Part shown: one piece after another, positions 18,790 through 27,350 of the stretch | Layout of the letters: each line of letters begins with the position of its first letter | Numbering within the stretch: the stretch's first letter is position 1 | DNA from: Halobacillus shinanisalinarum | Lineage (GTDB): Bacteria; Bacillota; Bacilli; Bacillales; Halobacillaceae | Assembly (NCBI RefSeq): GCF_022919835.1 | Contig: NZ_CP095074.1 | Location: forward strand, 1,426,001 to 1,490,000 | Direction: 5' to 3' | DNA: 64,000 bases | The notes under the pieces: model-generated | Database searches by the model: none | Seen by the model: only the letters and a program-made list of their open reading frames with translations | What the model was told of the DNA's origin: nothing | Position numbers and translations under genes: made by a program

Positions 18790-20556
18790 TTACTTCACAA
18801 AAAGTGGAATTAATTTTTGCTCATTCACATCCACTAACCCCAGATCACTGATCCTAACCTCTGGAATAACCGTCAGCGTCAATGAAGATAGAGCCATTGA
18901 CGGGGAACGCTTGCCCACTTTAACCCCCATCGATTGAGCTTTTTCATTAAATCGTTCCACTTTTGGAGAAAGTTCTTCTATCGTCTCAGGAGACATTAGT
19001 CCCGCTAAAGGAAGATCTACTTGTGCAACAATCTCTCCCTCTTCCACAAGACAGAGTCCTCCACCAGAAGCCTGCAATTGTTCCGTAGCCAGCAGCATAT
19101 CACGGGCGTTTGTCCCTGCTACTACCAAGTTGTGGCTATCATGGGCAACAGTTGTCGCATACGCTCCACTTTGTAGACCTGAATTTTTCAAAACACCTAC
19201 AAAAGGTTTGCGGTTCTGTCCATGGCGGCCTATCACGGCTGCAAAGACATAATCATCAGGTAACGAACTTATTTCTCCATTGCTTACGTCGACATCTAAG
19301 CTTCCCTGTGCCGTTGTCCCAATAGATGTCATTTCCATTGTGTTCAGAGTAGCTGTACCATTCTGTATCGGTGCATGGATCATAAAATCCTCTTCCTTTA
19401 ATGGAGGAAGAACCACTGTATTCTTTAGTAATGGCGGGATGCTGCTGTTAATGTCAGCCGTCACTTCGCCATCTGACACCATTTGGGTTCCTTGTACAAA
19501 TACATCACGAACTTCCATGGTTTCCAAAGAATCGACCAGGGAAAAATCCGCTACATACCCTGAAGCGATGGCTCCTCGATCTCGAAGTCCGTAACGAATG
19601 GCTCCTCCAAGTGTGGCATAGCGAATCGCTAGTGGTGCAGGAATGCCTTCTTCAATCGCGCGGCGAACCACTCGATTCATCTGGCCGTTTTTCAACATAT
19701 CATTAGGCTCTATATCATCTGTGCACATAGCTATATTCGAAACATAAGGTACGGATTTCCATGCCTTTGCAGCAATATCGGCAAACTGGCTCACACTGGA
19801 TTCCCTAATATAAATCATCATTCCTGCTCGCAATTTTTCAAGAATTTCTTCCTCTGAGCGGCTTTCGTGATCAGAATTCACGCCGGCGGCTAAATAAGCA
19901 TGTAATGGTCGACCGGAAACTCTTGGTGCATGTCCTTCATTTAATACGCCAAATTCCAGTCCCTTCTCCACAATGCCTGCCATCCGCAGACTTTGGTTGA
20001 TGACGCCTGGATAATCCATTAACTCAGCGATGCCCACTACATCAGGAAGTTTCAGCAATTCGGCTATATCATGCGGGTTGAATTCTGCTCCCGCAGTCTC
20101 CAAACCTGGAACAGCTGGCACACACGAAGGAATTGTTGTAAGAATTCGAACAGGAAGTCCTTGACTTGCTTCCACCATATAGTTAACTCCTTCAGCCCCC
20201 ATAACATTGCCGATCTCATGTGGATCAACAACAGCCACTGTGGTCCCATGTCTGAGAACGGCTCTTGCGAACATATCGGGTGGAATCATTGTACTCTCAA
20301 TGTGGACATGGCAATCAATAAAGCCTGGAACGGCATATTTGCCTTTCGCATCTATTTCCGTGTCACCTTCCATCCAAAACTCCGGCTCGTTATTTTCATA
20401 GCGTGCGATAGCCGCAAAGCGATTTTCCTTCACCCCTATGTCCGCACGATATATCTCAGCAGTGAAAACATTGACTAGACTAGCCTCACGTATCACTGTG
20501 TCCATCGGCAGATCCCCTCGTGCAGCAGCAACTATATCTTGGCGTGTATGTGCCAT
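18790..20556 (-). CDS. ade: Adenine deaminase
   Basis: 588 residues, the normal size of the Ade amidohydrolase, which converts adenine to hypoxanthine and ammonia in the cytoplasm. Metal-site motifs: GFIDCHVHIESTM (~80-92), DPHEIGNVMG, GLEFGVLNEGHAPRVSG, the conserved SDHES (~235) and AMCTDDIEPND. The C-terminal half has HDSHNLVVAGTN and SGGGLCLVEEGE, typical of the family. ATG 20556 is chosen because AAAGGGG lies 9 bases upstream; an in-frame ATG 24 bases earlier lacks a site. It lies 32 bases after the NCS2 permease gene and should be co-transcribed, so the PyrR-type leader at 22079-22279 would control both. Confidence 0.96.
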   Translation of the reverse strand: MAHTRQDIVAAARGDLPMDTVIREASLVNVFTAEIYRADIGVKENRFAAIARYENNEPEFWMEGDTEIDAKGKYAVPGFIDCHVHIESTMIPPDMFARAVLRHGTTVAVVDPHEIGNVMGAEGVNYMVEASQGLPVRILTTIPSCVPAVPGLETAGAEFNPHDIAELLKLPDVVGIAELMDYPGVINQSLRMAGIVEKGLEFGVLNEGHAPRVSGRPLHAYLAAGVNSDHESRSEEEILEKLRAGMMIYIRESSVSQFADIAAKAWKSVPYVSNIAMCTDDIEPNDMLKNGQMNRVVRRAIEEGIPAPLAIRYATLGGAIRYGLRDRGAIASGYVADFSLVDSLETMEVRDVFVQGTQMVSDGEVTADINSSIPPLLKNTVVLPPLKEEDFMIHAPIQNGTATLNTMEMTSIGTTAQGSLDVDVSNGEISSLPDDYVFAAVIGRHGQNRKPFVGVLKNSGLQSGAYATTVAHDSHNLVVAGTNARDMLLATEQLQASGGGLCLVEEGEIVAQVDLPLAGLMSPETIEELSPKVERFNEKAQSMGVKVGKRSPSMALSSLTLTVIPEVRISDLGLVDVNEQKLIPLFVK

Positions 20557-20588
20557 ATCAATTAACCCCTTTCGATTCATATAATGTC

Positions 20589-21905
20589 TTAATGTGCTAA
20601 TGTAATAAAATAAAAAATAAGTGGGATGAGTAAAACATATAGGCCAGGATGAATTTCCTTGTAACGGCCGGATAAGCTTTTCACAAGCACATAAATAATG
20701 ATTCCGGCTGCGATCCCGTTCCCAAAGTTAAACGTGAAAATGGTGATCACTATCGTCATAAAGGCAGGGAGTGACTCTGTTACATCATTGAAATTAATAT
20801 TTCGAACAGATGAAAGCATCGTTAGTCCGACTAGAATCAGTGCCGGAGCTGTGGCTTCCGTAGGGATGATCATGATTAACGGCGTAACAAATAATGTTAA
20901 AAGAAATAAAATACCAGTTGTAAGAGATGTTAACCCTGTTCGCCCTCCGGCTTCAACTCCCGCTGCCGATTCAACATACGTCGTGAGTACAGGAACCGAA
21001 AGGAATGAACCGACCGTCGTACCTCCAGCATCTACCAAAAAAGGTTTGTTAATCTGTGGCAAGTCCCCATTTTTATCCAGCATGTTTCCTTTACCCGCTA
21101 CCCCCAGCATCGTCCCAAGACTTGAGAAAAAGTCAGGCACGAAAAATGCCAGCAAATATGGAAAATAAGAAAGTTTGAGAGCCTCCATAATATCCATTTC
21201 AAATGCTACCGGTGCCATACTCTCAGGGAGTGAAAAGATGGAACTCGGCAATTGAGTAATTCCCATTGGGATTCCAATCAAAGTTACTATAACGATCCCG
21301 ATCAAAAGGTGGCCTCGTACATTCCTAGCCAAAAGGACACTCATAATTAGAAAGCCTATAAGTGCCAAAATGGCATTAGGGGAGCCAATATCCCCCAGCT
21401 GAAGCGAATTCGCTTCTTCGCTTGCCACGACAAGACCTGCATTCCTAAACCCAATCAAAGCAATAAAAAGGCCTACCCCTGCACCAATCGATAATTTAAT
21501 AGCTGGCGGCATTAAACGTACGATCAGCTGCCTTAATCCAAAAATAGTAAATAAGACAAAAAGGATACCGGAAACGAATACCATCCCCATCCCTACTTGC
21601 CACGGTATTCCTTCCGCTACCGCCAACGTTACGGCAAGAAAGGCTACCGAACCTAACCCCGGGGCAAGTGCAAAAGGACGATTACTATATATTCCCATCG
21701 CTATGGTTACGATCCCAGTCATTAAAATAACAGCCACCGTTACAGGTCCTTTAGGCATCCCTGCTTCTTCAAGCATACCCGGAACGACGATAAGCACGTA
21801 AAGCATCGTCATAAACGTCGTCAATCCCGCAATAGCTTCTGTCTTCACATCCGTTTTATTTTGCGTTAACTGAAACAACTTTTCTCCAAATTTTAGCTTA
21901 TCCAT
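20589..21905 (-). CDS. NCS2/AzgA-type nucleobase permease
   Basis: 439 residues with ~12-14 membrane helices. AzgA-like (guanine/hypoxanthine/adenine permease) signatures: EAIAGLTTFMTMLYVLIVVP, NRPFALAPGLGSVAFLAV, SIGAGVGLFIALIGFRNAG, FFSSLGTMLGVAGK, VPVLTTYVESAAGVEAGGRT and the C-terminal FGNGIAAGIIIYVLVK. It imports a purine base by proton symport (family knowledge), which fits the following ade gene. ATG 21905 has GGAGG 8 bases upstream. The leader carries a PyrR-binding attenuator, normally linked to pyrimidine genes, so uracil transport cannot be excluded from context. Confidence 0.93.
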   Translation of the reverse strand: MDKLKFGEKLFQLTQNKTDVKTEAIAGLTTFMTMLYVLIVVPGMLEEAGMPKGPVTVAVILMTGIVTIAMGIYSNRPFALAPGLGSVAFLAVTLAVAEGIPWQVGMGMVFVSGILFVLFTIFGLRQLIVRLMPPAIKLSIGAGVGLFIALIGFRNAGLVVASEEANSLQLGDIGSPNAILALIGFLIMSVLLARNVRGHLLIGIVIVTLIGIPMGITQLPSSIFSLPESMAPVAFEMDIMEALKLSYFPYLLAFFVPDFFSSLGTMLGVAGKGNMLDKNGDLPQINKPFLVDAGGTTVGSFLSVPVLTTYVESAAGVEAGGRTGLTSLTTGILFLLTLFVTPLIMIIPTEATAPALILVGLTMLSSVRNINFNDVTESLPAFMTIVITIFTFNFGNGIAAGIIIYVLVKSLSGRYKEIHPGLYVLLIPLIFYFITLAH

Positions 21906-22078
21906 TATATAGTCCTCCAAATCGTATTAAAAAATGATCCTCCAGCGCTTAATTTTCTTATCCAAGTTAAAACAACAAAGATCAAATGACCTACGGAAAC
22001 AATTGTGATGACCTCCATTCTTCTAGTTTTTTCCATAATGATACGGTGCCGGGTAAGCATGCAAGAAAAGGTGCGGGT

Positions 22079-22116
22079 AAAAAAAGGACTTCCCGCCGTT
22101 TCCCGACAAGAAGCCC
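22079..22116 (-). terminator. Attenuator terminator before the NCS2-ade operon
   Basis: On the minus strand GGGCTTC.TTGTCG pairs with CGGCGG.GAAGTCC around GGAAA and is followed by seven T. It stands ~175 bases before the permease gene and ~80 bases after the PyrR-type loop, the usual place of a pyr attenuator terminator. Confidence 0.85.
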
Positions 22117-22196
22117 TTTGGTAGTGTATGAAGAAAAAGGTAGACGTCACCTATACCGAAACGTACTCTTTCCGTCCTTCATCTCTACTTCGCCAT

Positions 22197-22227
22197 CCTT
22201 GTCAGCCTCACGGGACTGATTTAAAGG
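22197..22227 (-). promoter_or_regulatory. PyrR-binding RNA element (pyr attenuator anti-antiterminator)
   Basis: The transcript contains CCTTTAAATC, then AGTCCCGTGAGGCT, then GACAAGG. The middle part matches the PyrR recognition loop consensus ARUCCNGNGAGGYU at every position, and the flanks CCTT/AAGG form the lower stem with the usual TTTAAA bulge. In Bacillaceae, UMP-bound PyrR holds this hairpin and lets the downstream terminator form. Its position upstream of a purine-type permease and adenine deaminase is unusual. Confidence 0.8.
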
Positions 22228-22248
22228 TACCTGTATAAAGTTGATCTT

Positions 22249-22279
22249 ATTATGTCAGGATCATTCAGTTGTTGTCAAT
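22249..22279 (-). promoter_or_regulatory. Promoter of the NCS2-ade operon
   Basis: The minus strand carries a consensus -35 TTGACA (22274-22279) and -10 CATAAT (22249-22254) separated by 19 bases. The predicted start near 22242 places the PyrR element within the first 50 bases of the RNA. Confidence 0.7.
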
Positions 22280-22370
22280 GGAATATCTAAGTGATTACTT
22301 TCTATCTCAGGTTAAATTTGGTGCATTCACCAGACCCTTCAAAGCTAATATCAATGCTGGATCAGAATAC

Positions 22371-22410
22371 AAAAAACCTGGATTCCTGTTACAAAGGGCT
22401 TCAGAATCCA
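22371..22410 (-). terminator. Terminator of the CodB-hydantoinase operon
   Basis: GGATTC.TG pairs with CA.GGAATCC (arms at 22404-22409 and 22380-22385) and is followed by AGGTTTTTT on the minus strand, about 50 bases past the hydantoinase stop. Confidence 0.7.
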
Positions 22411-22460
22411 ATAGAAACCAGCTTGTTCCATGAAATTAAGCTAAAGAACTCGATGATTCC

Positions 22461-25118
22461 TTACATTGTTTTCATTAATTTACCAGCAGCCTTCACACGT
22501 ATCTTCGTTGCGTTCCCAGGCAGATAAGCCAGCGGAACATCTTCCAAGTCAACGATGGTTAGTTCAGATGGGTCAGCCCCAGCTTTTATGGCTTCCTCAC
22601 GTGCCATATCCTTTGCAAGCTCTAGAGTCCTCTCTCTCCCAAGTTCATCTATGGAAAAAATTCGTTCTACCTGACCACTTACTTGAGAAATGGCTGCACC
22701 AATCGCATTTGCAACCCCGAAGTGATCTGGTCGTATCACTTCGGAAGCTCCTTTTAAATCTTTTGGAAACAGGATACTACCTCCGCCTACTAAAATCACG
22801 GGTACTGGATCGCCGCTTGTTTTCATTTTATCCAGTGCTTCCTCTACCATTTCTACCATCCGGGAGTAGACGTTTTGTAACATGTCTTGATCGAGATGTG
22901 CTACCTTGTCTGGGTCTCCTAAATGAGTAATTCCTAAAGCTACTGCAACGTCTGTAGTCGTAAGTGTATTTCCACCAAAAATCATGGCTTCTTTAGAGAG
23001 TTTATGTCCCACGCTCTCAGGTCCTATTTTAATCTCTCCATCCTCTAAGACATGGACAACTGTCCCCCCGCCTAAGCCAATCGATAGAATATCAGGCATA
23101 CGGAAATTCGTTCTCACTCCACCTACTTCAACGGCTAGTGAAGATTGACGGGGAAACGAGCTTACGAGAACACCGATATCCGTCGTTGTTCCTCCTACAT
23201 CTATTACTAAGGCATCTGACCGGTTTGTTAAATAAGCCGCTCCTCTCAGACTATTGGTTGGACCACACGCGATGGTTAGTATCGGATACTTCACTGTATA
23301 TTCTACAGACATTAAGGTCCCATCATTCTGTCCAAAGAAAACCTTTGCCTCTACCCCTTCTTTCTGCAAAGCCTGTATGAAACCATTAGCTGTTGTCCTT
23401 GCAACGTCAACGATCGAAGCATTCAGAATCGTAGCATTTTCGCGCTCAAGCAGACCCACACTTCCAATTTCACTAGATAATGAAATCGGGAGTTCTTCCC
23501 CCAAGATTTCTGCCAGGATCTTGGCGACACGTGTTTCATGATCACTCGATACGGGTGAGAACACAGAAGTAATCGCAACCGAATCTACCTTTCCTTTAAT
23601 CTCTCTGGCAATCTTGTAAATTTGTTCTTCATCTAATTCGACAATCTCTCGCCCATCGAATTCGTGCCCGCCTTTTACAATATACGTATGTTGATCAAGG
23701 ATCTCTTTCAAGTCGTCAGGCACTCCGACTAATGGCTTTATGGCAAGTGTTGCAGGAGCACCAATCCGTATCACAGCTACTCTATTTAAACGTTTACGTT
23801 CTACAATGGCATTCGTACAATGTGTCGTACCTAGCATCGCATAATTAATTTTTTCCGCAGGTACTCCTGATGAGGCAATCACCTCTTTCATTGCTTGATA
23901 AATTCCGGTACTCACGTCTTCGGTGGTTGGTTGTTTGATTTCAGAAATGACACGATAGCCTTCGTCTAGTACCATGGCATCTGTATGTGTTCCTCCTACA
24001 TCAATTCCAATACGGTAACTTCCCATGTTACTTTCCTCTTTTTCGATTAGTTCTTCAATGGGTTGAAAGTCCACGTCATAACCAAAATAACGAGGTCCAA
24101 CTGCCTCAATCCCTTTTGAACTTCTCCATTTCGGGTCACAAGGCATTCCAACCACTACGCAACGGGCCCCATATCTTAGTCCTTCCGTAGTAATTGGCAT
24201 TCCTGTTTCCGAGTCCAGTACCGCTATCAGATCAGGTGTGACACATTTCACTTCATTGTTTGTACGAGCCATTAAATGTTCATTCTGAAAGTGAAGATAC
24301 AGTTCTTCATTCTTGTCCTCTTTAAGCCCTTGTATCGTAGCCATCCCACGTGCGAATCCAGCTTCAGTCTTCCGATCAATATCCGTAACCTTCCCTGTAA
24401 ATAATCGATAGCCATTCGCCACGTCTAGAATTTCTGCGATCGGATCCTTATTGTTCTGTTTCGCCTCCCGAACCCTGCGTCCGATTTCTTGTTCTAGCAA
24501 CAAGATATTTGGTATAGAGGCTGACTTTACTTCTTTTCCTGACATCGGGTAAATAGACAGCATGGTCGATCCGCCCATTTCTACCGTAGCTGCCCTGGCA
24601 ATTCGTTCCGCCCAGACGTTGTTCACCGTATTCAACAATGTACTATTTCCTTTCTCATCAGACAAAACCATAGGTGTCGCAGAAACTCCATCTAAATAAA
24701 ACGTCACCATTTGGAGCTCTGGAAAAGCTCGACCCATTCCATCCGCATCAATAACAGGCAATCCTAATCTTGCCGCCAAAGCAAAAGGCAACATGGAGTT
24801 CACGCCACCCGCTTCAATTGGCATCGTGGCGTAAATCTCTTCTCCTAAATAGTTTTTTATCGCTTCAAAAGCAGCTAAAGCTTCTTCACCATTCGGGATT
24901 TTTTCCACCATTACTGTTGGAGCCCCCATCATCGCTGAAGGAACCACTAGGGCATCCTCAGGAACTTCATCGACACTTAACAATTGGATGGGACCATATT
25001 CTTCTATTGCCTGCAAGGCCATCAGCTTTCCAATGTAGGGATCACCACCACCACCAGTCCCCAACAATGTAGCACCAATCGCAATATCTTCTATTTCCTG
25101 CTTTCCTATATATCTCAT
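22461..25118 (-). CDS. DUF917-hydantoinase/oxoprolinase (HyuA-type) fusion
   Basis: About 885 residues joining two proteins usually encoded side by side. Residues 1-~365 are a DUF917 protein (ATLLGTGGGGDPYIGKL, MPIEAGGVNSMLPFALAARL, GLPVIDADGMGRAFPELQMV). From ~370 comes a hydantoinase A / oxoprolinase ATPase-fold enzyme (SYRIGIDVGGTHTDAMVLDE, MLGTTHCTNAIVERKRL, IACGPTNSLRGAAYL, VIDVGGTTTDIGVL, LVGGGSILFP). A GAGGAAAG site stands just before an internal ATG at the junction, so the second part might also be made alone. The start overlaps the CodB stop region (GTG 25121 or ATG 25118, GGGAG upstream). With the base permease it probably opens a hydantoin- or ureido-type ring using ATP; the substrate is unproven. 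Confidence 0.88.
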   Translation of the reverse strand: MRYIGKQEIEDIAIGATLLGTGGGGDPYIGKLMALQAIEEYGPIQLLSVDEVPEDALVVPSAMMGAPTVMVEKIPNGEEALAAFEAIKNYLGEEIYATMPIEAGGVNSMLPFALAARLGLPVIDADGMGRAFPELQMVTFYLDGVSATPMVLSDEKGNSTLLNTVNNVWAERIARAATVEMGGSTMLSIYPMSGKEVKSASIPNILLLEQEIGRRVREAKQNNKDPIAEILDVANGYRLFTGKVTDIDRKTEAGFARGMATIQGLKEDKNEELYLHFQNEHLMARTNNEVKCVTPDLIAVLDSETGMPITTEGLRYGARCVVVGMPCDPKWRSSKGIEAVGPRYFGYDVDFQPIEELIEKEESNMGSYRIGIDVGGTHTDAMVLDEGYRVISEIKQPTTEDVSTGIYQAMKEVIASSGVPAEKINYAMLGTTHCTNAIVERKRLNRVAVIRIGAPATLAIKPLVGVPDDLKEILDQHTYIVKGGHEFDGREIVELDEEQIYKIAREIKGKVDSVAITSVFSPVSSDHETRVAKILAEILGEELPISLSSEIGSVGLLERENATILNASIVDVARTTANGFIQALQKEGVEAKVFFGQNDGTLMSVEYTVKYPILTIACGPTNSLRGAAYLTNRSDALVIDVGGTTTDIGVLVSSFPRQSSLAVEVGGVRTNFRMPDILSIGLGGGTVVHVLEDGEIKIGPESVGHKLSKEAMIFGGNTLTTTDVAVALGITHLGDPDKVAHLDQDMLQNVYSRMVEMVEEALDKMKTSGDPVPVILVGGGSILFPKDLKGASEVIRPDHFGVANAIGAAISQVSGQVERIFSIDELGRERTLELAKDMAREEAIKAGADPSELTIVDLEDVPLAYLPGNATKIRVKAAGKLMKTM

Positions 25119-25120
25119 CA

Positions 25121-26455
25121 CTAACTCCCTACCTTTCGATATTGGTCGTTCCTCTGTGAAGGGTTATCCCTCAAGAATTTCGCTACAATGAGTTGCAACC
25201 CAAACGCTATAATAAAGGCATCAAGACCTGAAGCCCCTGTCAGTTTAAATAACCCAAAACCATTCGGCGCCGGGGTCGTCATAAATGCAACGGCAGCCGC
25301 TGCAACCCATACAATCGTGCTCATTACATCCACACGCTTCATACGATCGATATATCGATAACTATATTTACTTGGGTTCACCAAATAATCCGCCACATAT
25401 ATTCCGCCTATAGGTGGAATTAAAGCACTTAAAAACACTAAGAAAGGAATAAAGTTTTCATAAATACCGCCGATAGCCATGGCTGTTCCTATAAAACCAG
25501 CCATAATCGTTAACACAAACTTCGGCAGTTTGGAAAAAATCACTGAAAAACCTAGAGCCGATGAGTAAAGATTGTTATCATTCGTCGTCCATTGGGCTAA
25601 GATCAAAATGCCCATCGCAGCCGTTCCCCATCCCAGCTCAAGCATAATCTCTACGATATCTACTTTCATGGTAGCCTTGGCTAATATGGCCGCAATGATC
25701 AACACCACACTAAACCCGCCAAAGAACCCAACGAACGAGGATATAACGGCGTCTTTTGTAGACCTTGCATACCTTGAAATATCTGGACCGATAATCGCTC
25801 CGATCGCAAGTGAACCGATGATGAGTGAAACAGAAGCACCAATAGTAAGCGGATCGCCAACTAAGGGAGCATTGCGAATCTCTGTAAAGGACGTATCACC
25901 CATGACTTTAATTAGTGATGAAACAAGTAATAAGCCTAATAACGGCACAGCTAGTAAACTAAGTTTTTCAATGGCTTTGTATCCAATAACAGCCGTCGTC
26001 GTCATAAGCACCCCGCCTAGTATAACCAATGCTTTAGGCGGAACATCAATGGAAAAAACTTCAGCCAATATATAGTGCAAGCTTGAACCAAATAAATCCA
26101 CCTGAACTCCAAACCAACCAAACAGGGCAATCGCAATGACTATAGACACCGCATAAGATCCGTATTTACCTAAAGCAAACCTTGATACCAACGAAGTGGA
26201 CAGCCCCGTCTTTGCCCCTACGATTCCACATAATGCACTAAGCACTGCTAAAATAAAGGTTCCAATAAAGCTGGCTAAAATACTGGCTCCTAAAGATAAC
26301 CCGCCACCTAACGTGCCGCCTAATACAGTGGCAGATAAGGCAATCACAGCTCCCATCCACACAAAGGATAACGTTAGCCAGCCTTTTCGTTTTTCTTGTG
26401 GTACAGGCTCTCTCTCATAATCTTTGACAAGTTTCTTTTCGGAGCGTTCTGTCAT
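25121..26455 (-). CDS. codB: NCS1-type cytosine/nucleobase permease (CodB-like)
   Basis: 444 residues with ~12 membrane helices after a charged N-terminus (MTERSEKKLVKDYEREPVPQ). NCS1 signatures include GWLTLSFVWMGAVIAL, GLSTSLVSRFALGKYGSY, IGPDISRYARSTKDA and AQWTTNDNNLYSSALGF, close to CodB and its hydantoin/cytosine relatives. It brings in cytosine or a related base for the hydantoinase-type enzyme encoded directly downstream with overlapping stop/start. The start has GGGAGG 8 bases upstream. The cytosine deaminase expected with CodB is absent here; only a codA remnant exists at 12220. Confidence 0.9.
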   Translation of the reverse strand: MTERSEKKLVKDYEREPVPQEKRKGWLTLSFVWMGAVIALSATVLGGTLGGGLSLGASILASFIGTFILAVLSALCGIVGAKTGLSTSLVSRFALGKYGSYAVSIVIAIALFGWFGVQVDLFGSSLHYILAEVFSIDVPPKALVILGGVLMTTTAVIGYKAIEKLSLLAVPLLGLLLVSSLIKVMGDTSFTEIRNAPLVGDPLTIGASVSLIIGSLAIGAIIGPDISRYARSTKDAVISSFVGFFGGFSVVLIIAAILAKATMKVDIVEIMLELGWGTAAMGILILAQWTTNDNNLYSSALGFSVIFSKLPKFVLTIMAGFIGTAMAIGGIYENFIPFLVFLSALIPPIGGIYVADYLVNPSKYSYRYIDRMKRVDVMSTIVWVAAAAVAFMTTPAPNGFGLFKLTGASGLDAFIIAFGLQLIVAKFLRDNPSQRNDQYRKVGS

Positions 26456-26524
26456 CCGTGATTCCTCCCTCTCTTAGGTAGTTTCCAGTCGTTTTCTCTC
26501 ATTCTTTATCTTTGTAAAAAATGC

Positions 26525-27112
26525 TTATTGTTTAGCCGGGATTTGATGTAAAACGTTAGCTATCATTTCTCTAGCCAAGTGTATCTGTTCAGCAAAGTCA
26601 TCATCTTTATACAAATGAATGCCCCAAAAGACGCCATTCGCAATAAGGATATATTGTTTGTTTATCTTAGCTATTTCGTCCTCTGAAATATGCGGATAGT
26701 CTCGCTTCACATTAGAATAGAGAGACTCCTTCAACCAATCATTAAACGTGAGCATGTATTTCTGAATAAACTCTTTGATCTCTGGTATAGGTGAGGTAAC
26801 TAACGATATATATGCCGTTGTCTCCGTCGTATTTTCCTTATGATAGCTTACAGTTCCATCCAATAGCGAATGGAATATCACCTCTATATGACGGTCCTCC
26901 ACCTCTTTCATTATTTTTTTCATTTGTGCGAAATGCCTGTCCAAAATTCGTTGAAAAGCAGCCGTAAACAAACTTTCCTTATTTTTATAATAAAAATAAA
27001 CCGAAGCTGGCTTGATCCCGACTTCCTGTGCAATTTTTTGTAATGTAGCACCGTGATACCCATTTAAAGCGTACTGGTTAATCGCCGCATCAATCACTTC
27101 CTGTCGCCCCAT
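26525..27112 (-). CDS. TetR/AcrR-family regulator of the base-permease operon (inferred)
   Basis: 195 residues with an N-terminal HTH (DAAINQYALNGYHGATLQKI, then AQEVGIKPASVYFYYKNKES) and a helical effector domain. The start ATG has AGGTGG upstream. It is transcribed toward codB with a 70-base gap, and a perfect 7-bp-arm palindrome lies between its promoter and start codon, so autoregulation is likely. No equal palindrome was found directly before codB; read-through from its own promoter would bring codB under the same control. The effector could be a nucleobase or ureido compound (inference). Confidence 0.88.
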   Translation of the reverse strand: MGRQEVIDAAINQYALNGYHGATLQKIAQEVGIKPASVYFYYKNKESLFTAAFQRILDRHFAQMKKIMKEVEDRHIEVIFHSLLDGTVSYHKENTTETTAYISLVTSPIPEIKEFIQKYMLTFNDWLKESLYSNVKRDYPHISEDEIAKINKQYILIANGVFWGIHLYKDDDFAEQIHLAREMIANVLHQIPAKQ

Positions 27113-27121
27113 AACTTCACC

Positions 27122-27170
27122 ACCTAATGTTTATTAGGTACATTTTAAACTTCATTATTCTTAAAAGCAA
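27122..27170 (-). promoter_or_regulatory. Promoter and palindromic operator of the TetR gene
   Basis: The minus strand reads -35 TTGCTT (27165-27170), 17 bases, then -10 TAAAAT (27142-27147). The operator ACCTAATGTTTATTAGGT (27122-27139) has perfect 7-base arms and a 4-base spacer and overlaps the expected transcription start. Confidence 0.7.
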
Positions 27171-27285
27171 TAATTTTCTGAATACATTAAATTCCAAACA
27201 TTTATTTTCATCAAAAGATATGTTCAGACGCTTTCTCTGTATATAGCATTTATTAAATTGGCAGTATTATTTTTTGGCATAAAAG

Positions 27286-27333
27286 AATCCCAAACATACA
27301 AGAATTTGAATAGAAACTTGTCTGTTTGGGATT
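27286..27333 (-). terminator. Terminator of the nucleotidase gene
   Basis: AATCCCAAACA.ACAAG pairs with CTTGT.TGTTTGGGATT around a 15-base loop, 18 bases after the stop; CTTTTAT follows on the minus strand. Confidence 0.75.
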
Positions 27334-27350
27334 ATTAGTTAAAACATATG

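Noticed and set aside
21905..22150. Minus-strand frame of 81 codons in the PyrR leader
   Set aside because: It spans the attenuator terminator, has no ribosome site and no protein-like composition; the leader RNA explains the region.
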